Shown: positions 8,260-17,900, counted from the stretch's first letter. The stretch: 17,961 nt of DNA from Accumulibacter sp. (GCA_003538495.1 DPSD01000189.1:1-17961), one strand, 5' to 3'. Numbers and translations are program-made. The notes: a model not told the origin generated them from the letters alone.

Positions 8260-8712
8260 GCGCAGCGAGGGCATTGCAGGTGGTCTGGAGGAATGCCTGG
8301 CATGAGGCAGCCAGTCCGCGCTGTTCGGGAAACAGGTCAAGTGCAGCGAGCGTCAGGCCAGGCGTCGCCAGCGACATGCCGAAGGTGAAGCCGAACACCG
8401 ACAGGACGCGCGACGGCCAGGCGCCGACAACACAAAGACGAAGAAGGCCACGAAATTGAGCGCCAGCGCGCTACAAACCAGCAGCAAAGCGTGCGAAGTC
8501 AGCACCTTCCGGTAAGTCTGCGACAGATGGCCGGGGCGCGGCGATTGCCGCCGGTGCCGGGGCACGGTTTCCGGGCGCAGCTTCCAGCAGGCCAGCCACG
8601 GCGCGACGCTCAGCAGCGCCAGTAGAGCAAACACCGCGGGTCAGGCAAAGCAGGTTTGCACCCAGCCGCCAAGGACCGGCGCGATCAGTCGGCCTGCCGC
8701 AGCGCCGTTGGA
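8260..8712 (-). pseudogene. Bcr/CflA-type multidrug efflux transporter remnant
   Basis: Pieces of a drug-efflux MFS protein lie in order on the minus strand. First comes GRLIAPVLGGWVQTCFA, then an in-frame TGA where tryptophan is normal in this motif. PAVFALLALLSVAPWLACW and SALALNFVAFFVFVLSAP follow in the same frame. After a frameshift near 8400 comes FGFTFGMSLATPGLTLAALD and then FPEQRGLAASCQAFLQTTCN. The order and motifs match the middle and C-terminal half of Bcr/CflA exporters (about 400 residues), but the first ~120 residues and the last helix are absent. The gene is therefore broken at least three ways: N-terminal loss, nonsense codon and frameshift with missing sequence. It faces the intact MFS gene, which belongs to a different subfamily. 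Confidence 0.7.
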
Positions 8713-8994
8713 TGGATGTGCCCTGGGGTCTCAAAGTCATTGACACCTTCCGTCGTGCAGGCCGACGCGGACGGATCGCGGCGGTTTCCACGTTCTGCGG
8801 CGACAGTCTCAGCGACCAGCCTTGCATCGATCAGCACACCGCCTTAAGCAACCGAAGCCGTGCAGGACAGCGGAGCCTCTCAAATGACGACGCGACCCCG
8901 TGCCTTCCCACCACCACAGCAGCTGTCCAGTTCCGTAGCGCATTGACCGGCCTGCCGCAGGCAACGCCCGTTGAACGGTGGCCGCAGGTTGCTG
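8713..8994. other. Intergenic stretch with no assignable gene
   Basis: This stretch lies between the efflux-gene remnant and the ferritin-like gene. Frames on both strands are open in places but show no family I recognise. No encapsulin gene lies here, although that is where the usual partner of an EncFtn gene would be expected. Two small hairpins occur near 8950-8973. Confidence 0.5.
8950..8973 (-). terminator. Pair of small hairpins after the EncFtn-like gene
   Basis: The plus strand holds GCCTGCCGCAGGC (8950-8962) and the overlapping CAACGCCCGTTG (8962-8973), two short GC-rich inverted repeats 22-45 bases downstream of the ferritin-like stop codon. There is no T run, so this is at best a weak or Rho-assisted terminator, or simply a repeat. 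Confidence 0.25.
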
Positions 8995-9282
8995 CTACTT
9001 GTGCGTGATCGCCTTGTCGGTGAAGAGGTAATCCTTCAGTTCCTTCGAGAACGCTTGATCCTTGCGCCGAATCCACTCCAACACCATCGAGGCATGCTCC
9101 TTTTCCTCGTCTCTATTGTGCTCGAGGATTGCCTTCAGGTCGTGATCCTTGCAGGCATCTGCACGTTGGTTGTACCAATCGACGGCCTCAAGCTCCTCCA
9201 TTAACGACACGATCGCTCGATGCATGTCGCGAGTTTCATCGGATAGTTCTTCAACAGGTTCGTGGTAGCCAACACTGGACAT
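8995..9282 (-). CDS. EncFtn-type ferritin-like protein (encapsulated-ferritin family), no targeting tail
   Basis: 95-residue all-helical protein. ATG 9282..9280 has a strong GAGGAAA ribosome site seven bases upstream; the longer open frame upstream was rejected. Two helices carry the EncFtn iron site: SLMEELEAVDWY (26-37) and HNRDEEKEHASMVLEW (55-70). By alignment from memory with the Rhodospirillum rubrum protein, the ferroxidase residues correspond to E30, E60 and H63. Such proteins form ring-like decamers whose dimer interfaces oxidise Fe(II), normally inside encapsulin shells. This one ends at FTDKAITHK, just after the last helix. The glycine/serine-rich linker and short encapsulin-targeting peptide are missing and no encapsulin gene is in the window. 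It may work free in the cytoplasm or load by another route. Confidence 0.88.
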   Translation of the reverse strand: MSSVGYHEPVEELSDETRDMHRAIVSLMEELEAVDWYNQRADACKDHDLKAILEHNRDEEKEHASMVLEWIRRKDQAFSKELKDYLFTDKAITHK

Positions 9283-10007
9283 GGAAGTTTCCTCTTCTGT
9301 GGTGGAAAGATTCGGCCTTTCGTCGTTTGCTTGCGTCACCAGGGATGACCGAAAACCCCGAGATCGCGTAGCCATCCGGGCTTTCCGAAGACACCGCGAG
9401 GCAAGCGAAACGGGTGCGGCCATCGCAGTAGGGATTCTGGGCTACGACGGGCAAGTGAGCAAGGTTGTTCGGGAGGACGATACGACGGGCACGATCACGG
9501 TCGAGTGCTGGCGTGATCGCCGCCGTCGTGCGTGCGCGTCGAGGCGCTGCTGTCTGTGATGCCTGGCATGCGCGCGACTATCGCACGCTGTTCAGTGACC
9601 TGACGCCGGGTGAGAACGGTGGCCGCATCGCGTGCGTCCATGAACGGCGTGATACCGCCACCTTTCCGGGATTCCCGGATACGCTCTCGCCGGAATGCGC
9701 CGACGGCATCGAGGCAGTCGCCGTCGACAGGCGAGGGGCTTGCGTGGTAGCGCCTGCCTCAAGCTCGCGGTCCGCCCGCTCGGTACCCCGAAACGACCGT
9801 CGCTGCTCTATTCCAGCGTCCCGGCAACCGTCTGCCTTACCGGGAAATCTACCGCATCGCAGCGACGAAGGACCAGGACCTGGTCAAGGAAATGCCGCCA
9901 TGCAGACTGGACCCGCGACGCTGCGGACTCCGTGACACGCAGCCGCACGGCTGGCATATGATCGAGCCTGAACAGCCCGCCGAATTGCGCGAAGCCGGAC
10001 CCCGCCA
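9283..10007. other. 725-base region without an assignable gene
   Basis: No recognisable family was found on either strand. On the minus strand a frame open from about 9577 to 9251 encodes plausible protein-like text (for example RRIVLPNNLAHLPVVAQNPY) with GC-rich third positions. It has no good start and runs out of frame into the EncFtn gene, so it may be the tail of a decayed gene. On the plus strand the sequence just before 10008 (for example LPYREIYRIAATKDQDLVKE) also looks partly coding but could not be assigned. Confidence 0.4.
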
Positions 10008-10953
10008 ATGCCGCCCACGATTGATCCTTCTTTGCCGACACGCAAGCACGTCTTTCGCGACGTGCACAGTCTCGGCGTCGGCAAATGGCGCACGAAAATC
10101 GACGCCGCGCTGGCGAGCGAGAAGCTGGCTCTGGTCCCGACGCTGGTCGAGGGTGCCGAACTGCCGAGCGTCTCCAAGCTGCCAGCGCCCTGCGTCCGCT
10201 GTTCGAGACCTGGAACGTACGAGTGGTCAGCGAAGGCGGCTGGGAAGACGACACCCGCCGCCTGATGACCGAGATCGCCGACGCTACGTGCTTGCCGGTA
10301 GGTCCCGACCTCGAACAACTGCTGCGCGACGTCGGCGCCACGCAGCAGCGATTGCGCAAACTCGAAGAGACCCGCCAACTCCAGTCCGACCAGATCGACG
10401 CCCTTGGCCGCGGCCTCGACGATCTGACCCCACAGTTCGCGGAAGCTTCGGCTGCCGAGCGGCCGGCGCTGGCCGATGCCTTCGCCGAACTCGCGCAGGG
10501 CTCTGCCGCAAGGCGCTGGCCGCCGAGGCCGACGATCCCGAGACCGCCCGTCTGCTCGGCCACGCGCTGATCGTTGTCGGCGACCTGGACGCTGCCGAAC
10601 AGGCACTGACTACGTCGCTCTACGCCGCAACCGCTCGTGCCCATTCGTGGGGCCAAATGGCCGCCCAGGGCGGACTCGGCGACGTCTTCCTGAAAACCCG
10701 AGACCTGGCCGCCGCCAACGACGCTTTCACTGCGACGCGGCGCCTGGCCGAGGACCGCCTCGCCAGCGATCCGGCCAACGCCGAGTGGCAGCGCGACCTG
10801 ATCGTCAGCTACGTGAAGCTGAGCGAAGTGAGCGGCCGCGAGACGTTCGTGCAGAAGGCATTGCAGATTGCCCGGAACATGCAGCAGCGCGGAATCCTGG
10901 CGCCGCGTGACGCCTGGCTGATCAATGAGTTGAGGCGGCGCGCCGGCCAATGA
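10008..10953 (+). pseudogene. TIR-like / TPR protein broken by two frameshifts
   Basis: Three consecutive frames spell one protein. The first segment, from ATG 10008, ends ALVPTLVEGAELPSVSKLPA. Near 10185-10195 the reading moves to a second frame (LRPLFETWNVRVVSEGGWED). Near 10500 it moves to the third (RKALAAEADDPETARLLGHA), which runs to TGA 10951-10953. The first part resembles the C-terminal half of TIR domains, where a beta strand VPxLVxGAxLP is followed by a Trp-Asp helix. The middle is a coiled-coil-like segment (LRDVGATQQRLRKLEETRQL). The end is helical-repeat (TPR-like) sequence. The TIR N-terminal half with the NAD-cleaving glutamate is missing. TIR-TPR proteins of this look are frequent in Accumulibacter-like genomes, from memory. 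Sequencing indels cannot be excluded. Confidence 0.65.
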
Positions 10954-11062
10954 GTGCGCACGCAGGGGTCGGTCAAGGAGTCCGAGGTAAGCTCGCTGCG
11001 CGCGGCGCACTCGCCCGCTCCGAGAATTGCCACGCTGCCTGCGCGAGGACCTGCCAGTGGAC

Positions 11063-11112
11063 CGCCTGCCGGCGCCGGGCGGCAGGCGCCCTGGCCGGCA
11101 GGCGCCCTGGCC
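11063..11112. repeat. Tandem 16-base direct repeat with a GC-rich hairpin
   Basis: GGCAGGCGCCCTGGCC occurs twice head to tail (11081-11096 and 11097-11112). The first copy also pairs with CGCCTGCC at 11063-11070 across a 10-base loop. The structure sits between the convergent TIR/TPR remnant and the cupin gene, so it could act as a bidirectional transcript end, but it lacks a T run. Confidence 0.5.
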
Positions 11113-11125
11113 TATTCGGCGCCCG

Positions 11126-11353
11126 TCAGCGCCCCACTGACACCACCGGCAGATGGCCGGTTTTTACCCAGATCACGGTTTCAACTTCTGTGTACGGGTA
11201 ATGCGCGCTGAGGTGCGGGCTGCGCAGCCAGCTGCCGACCGGGTAGCGGCCGTGTTCGTCGATGAATTCGCCGCTGAGCACCAGGATTTCCTCGCCGCCC
11301 CAATGCCGATGCGGCACGAAGCGTTCGCCCGCCGGCCACTTGACGAGCGCCAC
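11126..11353 (-). CDS. ChrR-type cupin protein, C-terminal half (split by in-frame stop)
   Basis: This 75-residue frame is the second cupin domain of a ChrR-like protein. It contains the metal-binding motif GERFVPHRHWGGEEILVLSG and the later conserved SPHLSAHYPYTEVETVIWVK. It is in the same frame as the upstream half and is separated only by one TAG codon and four residues. The frame can start at GTG 11353..11351. That codon lies eight bases after AGGAGG (11367..11362), a perfect ribosome-binding sequence that overlaps the TAG itself. The half could therefore be made as a separate polypeptide. Cupins of this kind bind Zn or Fe and include anti-sigma regulators and oxidoreductase-like enzymes; no sigma factor is adjacent. 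Otherwise this is the tail of a pseudogene. Confidence 0.65.
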   Translation of the reverse strand: MALVKWPAGERFVPHRHWGGEEILVLSGEFIDEHGRYPVGSWLRSPHLSAHYPYTEVETVIWVKTGHLPVVSVGR

Positions 11354-11365
11354 CTGCTCGGCCTC

Positions 11366-11791
11366 CTACGAATGCAGGGGCATCACCTGCAGCCCGCCCT
11401 GGCCTGGCAGCCAATCCGCGCTGGCGGTGTCGATGTGCACGCTGGCGGTATCGCCGGGGGCGAACTGGTGCAACTTCACGAACAGCACGCAGCCGCCTTC
11501 GCTGAACGGTGCATGGCCACTGCCGGGGGGATTGCGAAGATAGCTGCCGGGTCCGAAATCGCCGCTTTCGTCGGAGAAAAAGCCTTCGAGCACCAGGATT
11601 TCTTCGCCACCGGGGTGCAGATGGTGGGCGAAGCGGGCGCCGGCGTCGTAGCGCACGACACTGGTCGCGTGCCCGCGTTCGGCGTCCTCGCGGGCCAGCG
11701 GTTTGCGCCACACGCCAGGCATCGGACTCGGCTGCCAGAGCGCGCTGGCGGTGTCGACGCGCGCGGCTTGCGCGAAGTTCATGTTGAGCAT
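11366..11791 (-). CDS. ChrR-type cupin protein, N-terminal half (ends at in-frame TAG)
   Basis: 141-residue protein from ATG 11791..11789 (MLNMNFAQAARVDT); a second ATG three codons in (11782) is also possible. It contains a cupin fold with the motif GARFAHHLHPGGEEILVLEG, then GSYLRNPPGSGHAPFSEGG. The HxH and Glu residues are the expected metal ligands. The ORF ends at VMPLHS followed by TAG (11368..11366), and the same frame then continues with the second cupin domain. Homologues with both domains in one chain read through this point with an aromatic residue at about this place, so a single base change probably created the stop. The gene lies 194 bases downstream of the giant DUF4157 gene on the same strand. 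Precise role unknown. Confidence 0.72.
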   Translation of the reverse strand: MLNMNFAQAARVDTASALWQPSPMPGVWRKPLAREDAERGHATSVVRYDAGARFAHHLHPGGEEILVLEGFFSDESGDFGPGSYLRNPPGSGHAPFSEGGCVLFVKLHQFAPGDTASVHIDTASADWLPGQGGLQVMPLHS

Positions 11792-11985
11792 GCGGGCGGT
11801 ATCCTGTCGGCCTGGCTGAAGAAGTATGGAACAGCGCCGCGCGCGTTGGTTCGGTCGAGCCCGGCGAACCCGCCGCTCGACGCGCTCGCTACCCGGGCCT
11901 TGGGCAGCTGTCGTCAGCGCTGTTGCAAGCGCACCTGCCTGCCGCTGCGCCACGCAACCGTTCACCGGGTTCGCGGCCAGCGAGA

Positions 11986-14900
11986 CTAGACGAGCGTGAT
12001 GAAGCGCTTGGCCACGAAGCCGGTCGCAGCGGCCTGCTCGATGACGTACCAGTCACGGAATTCGCCGATCACCAGGACGCTGCTACCGGTGGGCAAGTGG
12101 TTGAAGATGTTGGCACGCGTGGTGGTGGTCGGCGTGCTGCGGACCATCAGGTCGTCGCGCAGCGTCGCCACCACTCCGTTCCGCCGCAATGGCGTAACGG
12201 CGAAATCGTTGCGATCCGGCACGTCGGCGCGGCCGAGGTTGATGTTGGCATTGGGCGCGCGGGTCGGGTCGGGGGCTCCGGCAACCGGTCGCCCGATCTT
12301 GGCCAGGATGTCTTCCTCGCTGGCGAAGGAACGGAGGGGGGCGTCCACGCCTGCCGCCGCCGGGAAGGTCGGCCCGGCGCCAAGCAGGGCATGCAGGAAA
12401 GCGATATGGGCCGGCAGTGGCGACGGCGGCGGGGTTGCCACCGGCGCATGAACGGCAGCCAGCAGCGCCAGCTTGAGCTGCGCGCCAGCCGGCGGCAGCA
12501 GCAGCAGGTCCGGCACATGCGGCATCACCAGATTCATGTCGACATACTGGGCGGCAAGCGCGCAGTTGCCGAAACGGTCGAGTTCGGTCATGAACTGCCC
12601 GCGGCGCGCGTTGTTGTACTGCATCCATGCCTGCTCGAGCGTGATCGCCACGCGCATGCTGGAAGTGCTCGTCGGAGCGGCGGTGACCCGGCTCATCAGT
12701 TGATTGACGTGCGCCACGTTTCCCGACAGGACGGCCAGAGCGTTGTTGATCCGGGCTGGCGTGGTGTGGTCGACCATGTACAGCACGAAGACATTGTCGG
12801 CGAGTTCGCCAATCCGGCGAATCGCATCGCCGTTGGCCCAGTAATGGTTGGCCACCAGGTCGTAGAGCGGCTGGATGACGCTTTCGCGCCACGTGCTGGT
12901 GGCGGCTGCGGGCACGTGCGCTGAACGCCCGCCGGCGATCCGCCGCCGCATGGCATCGCGGCAGACGCTGGTACCGGCGGCCTGGTCGGTCGCCCAGCAT
13001 TCGAGCACGGCACGCAGGCAACCGGTGGGTTCGGTGCCGAATTCGACGTAAGCCAGCTTGCCGGCAACCAGATCGGGGTCGCCGGGAACACTCAGGCCAA
13101 TGTCGGTCGCTCCGGCTGGCAGGAAGGTGGTTCGCGACGGGGCGAAGGAGGCGTTGGCGCCCAGTACCGTCGAGCCGGCACCGGCGATACTGGCCACCAC
13201 GTCGCGCAGGCTGGGGTTGGCGACGATTGCCGCCTGGATGTCGGCGGCGGCGTCGGCTGGCGACGCGCGCAGCGCCGAGTTGACGTGATGCGAGTCGGTC
13301 AGACACGCGTCGAGCACGATTCGGCGCTGTGCGGGACTGCCGCTCATCAGCCGCGTCAACTCGGTCATCAGGCCGATGGTGTTGGCACCGCTGGCGCCGC
13401 TGGTACCGAGTGCGTCGGCAGTCACCGCGGCATTGGCGCTGCCGGCCAGGTTGAGCACCGTCGAGTTGCCGTGACCGCCGACCAGCGCCTGCTGGATCTC
13501 GCCGTTGATCCCATAGCGCGCGGCAACCGGCGCCAGCTGCGACTGGTAATCGCCGACACTCGCGTGCCCTTCGATGACGATGCTCAGGATGTCGCTACTG
13601 GTGACCATCGCTTCGAGCCCGGCGTTGCGATGGAATGCGCCGTTGTCGTCGATGGCCGGGTAGAGGACTACCGTCAGCGGCCGCTCGAACCAGAACGATT
13701 GCTGCTTCCATTGCGGGAAGGCTTCGTTGGCGACCAGCCCGTCCAGGGTTTTCCTCGTGAAGTGGTGATAGGTTCTGGCGAAGTTGATCCGGCCGTGGTA
13801 GCTGGCCGGCAGGACGCCTTCGTCGCGCAGGTCCTTGAAGGAATCGACTTCGCTGCCATCGCTGGCCGACAACACCGGCTTGCAGGTGGTCAGGTAGTTG
13901 ATGAAATTGGCCAGCTCGGGTTTGGCCGGATCGACCAGTTTTTCGAACGGCGCTTTCGCCGCCGCCGGGTCCGACGGAGCACGCATGACCAGCGACAGAT
14001 TGGCGGCTGGCCAGGCGGCCTCGAGCGTCGTCAGGTCACGCCCCCAGCTTTCCGCTTCGTCGATCTTGCCGGTCGAGCGCAACCAGGCGGTGTTGCGCGT
14101 GGCCGCACCTTCGGCATACTTCTCGAGTGGCGCATAGATCCCCGGAATACCCTTGGCGATCACCTCGCCGACGTTCAGGGCGCCGGCACCGCTCGCCACG
14201 TTGGGACGCTCGGTAAAGCGATCGATCTCCCTGAACGACGCCAGCGCGGCGGCATCGGCCTGCAAGGCGGGGCTGGTCGCCCAGTCGAGTTGGGTCTCGG
14301 TGAGCAGCGAAAAGCCCGACAGGGTCATCGCCCGGATGCTCGCCGGCGTCTCGGAGGTCTGGGCGTCGGTTCGCGTCACCGCCGGCCAGCGCAGGACGAC
14401 CGGCCCGCCGCCGCCCTGTTGCTGCGCCACGTGCGCCAGTTCATGGGCGATCAGTTCCTGGCCTTCGGGCGTGCCGGGCTGGTACTCGTGCTGCGCGAAA
14501 GCGATGTGCTCGCCGACGGTGAACGCCTTGGCCGACAAGCGCTCGGCCTCTCTGGCGGCGTCCGGCCCGGTGTGCACCCGCACCTGCGTCAGGTCGACCT
14601 TTAGACGTTGCTCGAAGTAGCCACGGGTTGCCGGATCGAGCGGCACGCCGGTCCCGAGCCGGGCGACGACGCTCTCGTCCACTGCCGCCGCCGGCTGCTC
14701 GCCGACGCCATCGGCACGCTTCGGATTGACCGTCGGCCGCGCCGCTTCGCTCTCCTTGCCTTCCTTGTCGACGCTGCTCACGGTCGGCGGCGCCGAGTCG
14801 CCGAGAACGATGCCCTTCATCGCGTTCTCGTCGAGCTTGGGCTTCTCGACGACGATCGCGTCGGCCGGTTTTTCCGGCCTGATCTTGCCGGTCTTCGAGT

Positions 14901-17900
14901 TGTAGCCCAGGCTGCCGGTCGCCTTGATCGCCACCGGCAGCTTGTAGTTGGCCTCGGCCAGCGTCCAGTCCTTGCTCCACACGGTGACCGTATCGACCAG
15001 CAGGTTGAGCTGCGCCGAAACGCCGCCGAAAAGCCTGAACTTCAGCTCCGGACTGATATCGAGGGTGAGCGTGTTGAGGATGTCCAGGCCCTTGGCCTGG
15101 CTGTAGGTAAAGGTCGAGGCGGCCGAAAGGATGGGTTTCTCGGGTGGAATGCCGACCGTTGCTTCGACGCCGATGCTGCCGACCAGCTTGGCCACCGCCG
15201 CGCTGAATTCGAGATTGACCTGCGCGCTGGCTCCGAAGCCGGCGTCGCCGAAGACCTTGAAGGTCGCCCCGCCGCCGATTTCGAGGGTCTCGAAGGAAAC
15301 CGTCGCCGGGTCGAACTCGGTCACCGTCAGGGTGACGCCGCTGATCTTGCCGGGGCCGATGCTGGCGTGCGCCTTGGCCGTCACCGACGCCGAGAAGGTG
15401 ATCCCGACGGCGATCGAGCCGACCGAGAACCCCAGCCCCGGCAGTGGAATCGACGGCGTCGAGATGGTCTTGTTGAAGAATTCACCGCCGTCCGCGGGAT
15501 AACGCCCGAAGACCTCGAAGTCCTTGACCGCCAGGCCACCGCCGACGCGTACTGAACCATCGGGCAGCAGACGCAGCTTGAGCTTGCCGTCGAGCTTGTC
15601 CTTGATGAACTCGGCCTTGATGTCGGCGCTGCCGAAGACCTTGAAGTTGCTGCCGCTGCCCTTGGCGCCGCGAACGCCCTTGTCGTCGACCTCGGCGTTG
15701 GTCACCCCGGCGGTGACCTTGCCGTCGAGCGGCCCTTTCTTGATCGCGAACTCGCCTTCGACGAGCACCGAGCCGTCGTCGTAACTGAACTGCAGCTTGG
15801 CGCCGCTGAGTCCGGGCAACTTCGGGGTGACCTCGCCGCTGGCGCCGACCTTCCAGCCCTTGTCGCCCTGCGTGACGCTGACCGTGATCTCGGCCGCTTC
15901 GACGCCGGGAACCTTCTCGTCGATTCCCAGCTTGCCGGTGATCTGCAGCGTGTCCTTGCCGTAAGTGACGCTCAGCGCCGCGCTTTTGAGGCCGGGGATG
16001 TCCGGATCGACACTGCCGGTGGCGGTGAACAGCGACTCGGCGTAGGACGCTTTCAGGCTGGCCGACTTGATCCCCTTGATCTTTTCGGGATTGGTGATCC
16101 CCAGCGTGCCGCTGCCGAAGAAGCCCTTGCTGGTCGAATAGCCGATGCCGACGGTCGCCAGGTCGAACAGCTTGCGATCGGCGGTCAGCGTCCCCGTCGC
16201 GCTCAGTTCCGGCCCCTGCGCGCCCTGCTGCTTGACGGTCACGGTCAGGATGCCCGCCCCCAGGCCGGCGATGGTGAAGCTGATCGAGCCGTCGGCACCC
16301 AGACCCCTGGTGCCGAAGAACAGCGTCAGGCTGGCGTCGTCGATGGTCAGCCCGGGAACCGGCAGCTTGCCTTTCAGCTGATCGACCGAGAAGGTGTGCT
16401 CGAAGGCGAAGTCGTCGCCGCGCCAGCGCACCGGGATCTGGACGCCGGCGAACAGCGGATGGCTGGCGGTCAGCGTACCGTCGGCGCTCAGCTTGCCGCG
16501 CACGAAGCCGACCTCGCCAAAGGTCACCGGGCTGCCGCCCTTGACGTCGACCTTGGGCGGCGGCGGCATGCTCAGCGCGCCGGCGTACTTCTTGCCCTTG
16601 ACACCGTTGAGCGTGCTCTGGAAGCCGGTGCCCGCGCTGACCTCGACGTTCTTCGGAAGCTCCCACTTGCCGACAAGCTGACCGATGTTGCCGCTGTTCT
16701 CCTGGTCGAGGTCGGCGGTGATCTCGATCTTTTCGATCTTGATCCCGGCCAGCCGGCCGCTATCGACCACTGTCACCTTCTTCTTGTTCAACGGAAAGGC
16801 GTCGATGAAACCCTGGCCGGTATGCGAATACAGCGCGAAGCGCGTCTTGTCGGTGCCTTCGTCCTTTTTGGCGCGCTTCTCGTCCTGCAGCCAGATCAGG
16901 TGCTTGCCGCCGACGATCTCCTTGCGGCTCCAGAACTGGGCTGTCTTTTCAAGGTTCTTGCCCTCGCCGCCGGCCTCGACCTTTCTGAACTCGATGTCGT
17001 TGTCGTCGAGATACTTCTTGACCAGCGCGTCGCCGGTGTTCTTCTCGACTTCGCCCAGATAGACCTTGACGTTGGCGTAGATCACCGAGCGCAGCTGCGA
17101 ACCGACGTTGGTATTGTGCGCGCCGGTCAGCAGCTCGTAGTTCTCGAAAGCGTCCTCGCCGCCCAACTGGACCTCGACGACATGGTCGACCTGCAGCGGC
17201 GAGTTCAGCCAGCTGCCATCCGGAGTCCATTTCGGAACCTTGAGCTGTTCGAGGATCTCGCCTTCGGTGCCGGCGATGCTTTGCTGCTTGCCGCCGTAGA
17301 AGGTCAGCGTCTGGCGACCGCCGCCCGCCTCGAAGCCGATCGCGGCGTAGAACGCCGCCAGATCGATGGCCTCTTTCCACTTCTTGACCTGCTCGGTCTG
17401 GAACGGCGGCGTCTTGCGGTCGTAACCCTTCGGCCGCCGCAGCGACTTGCCGGCGCGTTTCTGGTAGACGTCGGCGTGCCGTGCCTTGATCGCCGGCAGC
17501 TTGAGCGTTTCGAGCGCCGGCCGCGCCTTCTTGTCCTTGGCCGGGTCGATCGCGTCGCTGCTGATGTCGTTGCCATCCTTGAACTTGGGATTGTCGGCCT
17601 TGCGCCGCACGACGTTGCTGACCATCATGCTGTCGTTCTGCACGACGTGCGCCAGTTCGTGCGCCATCACGCCGCGGATTTCACGTGCCGACAACAACTG
17701 CAGAATGCCGGTTGTCGCCGCCACCGCAGCGTTGTCTGGATTGCGCCCCGTGGCAAAGGCGTTCGGCTGCGCCTCGTCGATCAGATACACCTTAGGCATC
17801 GGCAGTCCCGCCCGTTGCGCGAGCTCGCGAACCATCCCGTAGAACTGCGGCGCCGAGGCCTCGTCCACCTCTCGCGCCTTGTACATCTTGAGCACCATTT

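Noticed and set aside
8712..9008. Plus-strand 98-codon frame with GLKVIDTFRRAG and STFCGD, faintly like the C-terminal part of saccharopine dehydrogenases.
   Set aside because: The resemblance covers only a few residues, the following sequence does not match, and it overlaps the EncFtn 3' end.
11063..11112. Short repeats considered as a CRISPR array.
   Set aside because: Only two copies, directly adjacent with no spacers and no cas genes.
13285..14604. Long plus-strand frames (also 11923-12924 and 14608-15555) opposite the giant DUF4157 gene.
   Set aside because: Arginine/glycine-rich shadow translations of the coding strand with no domain signal.
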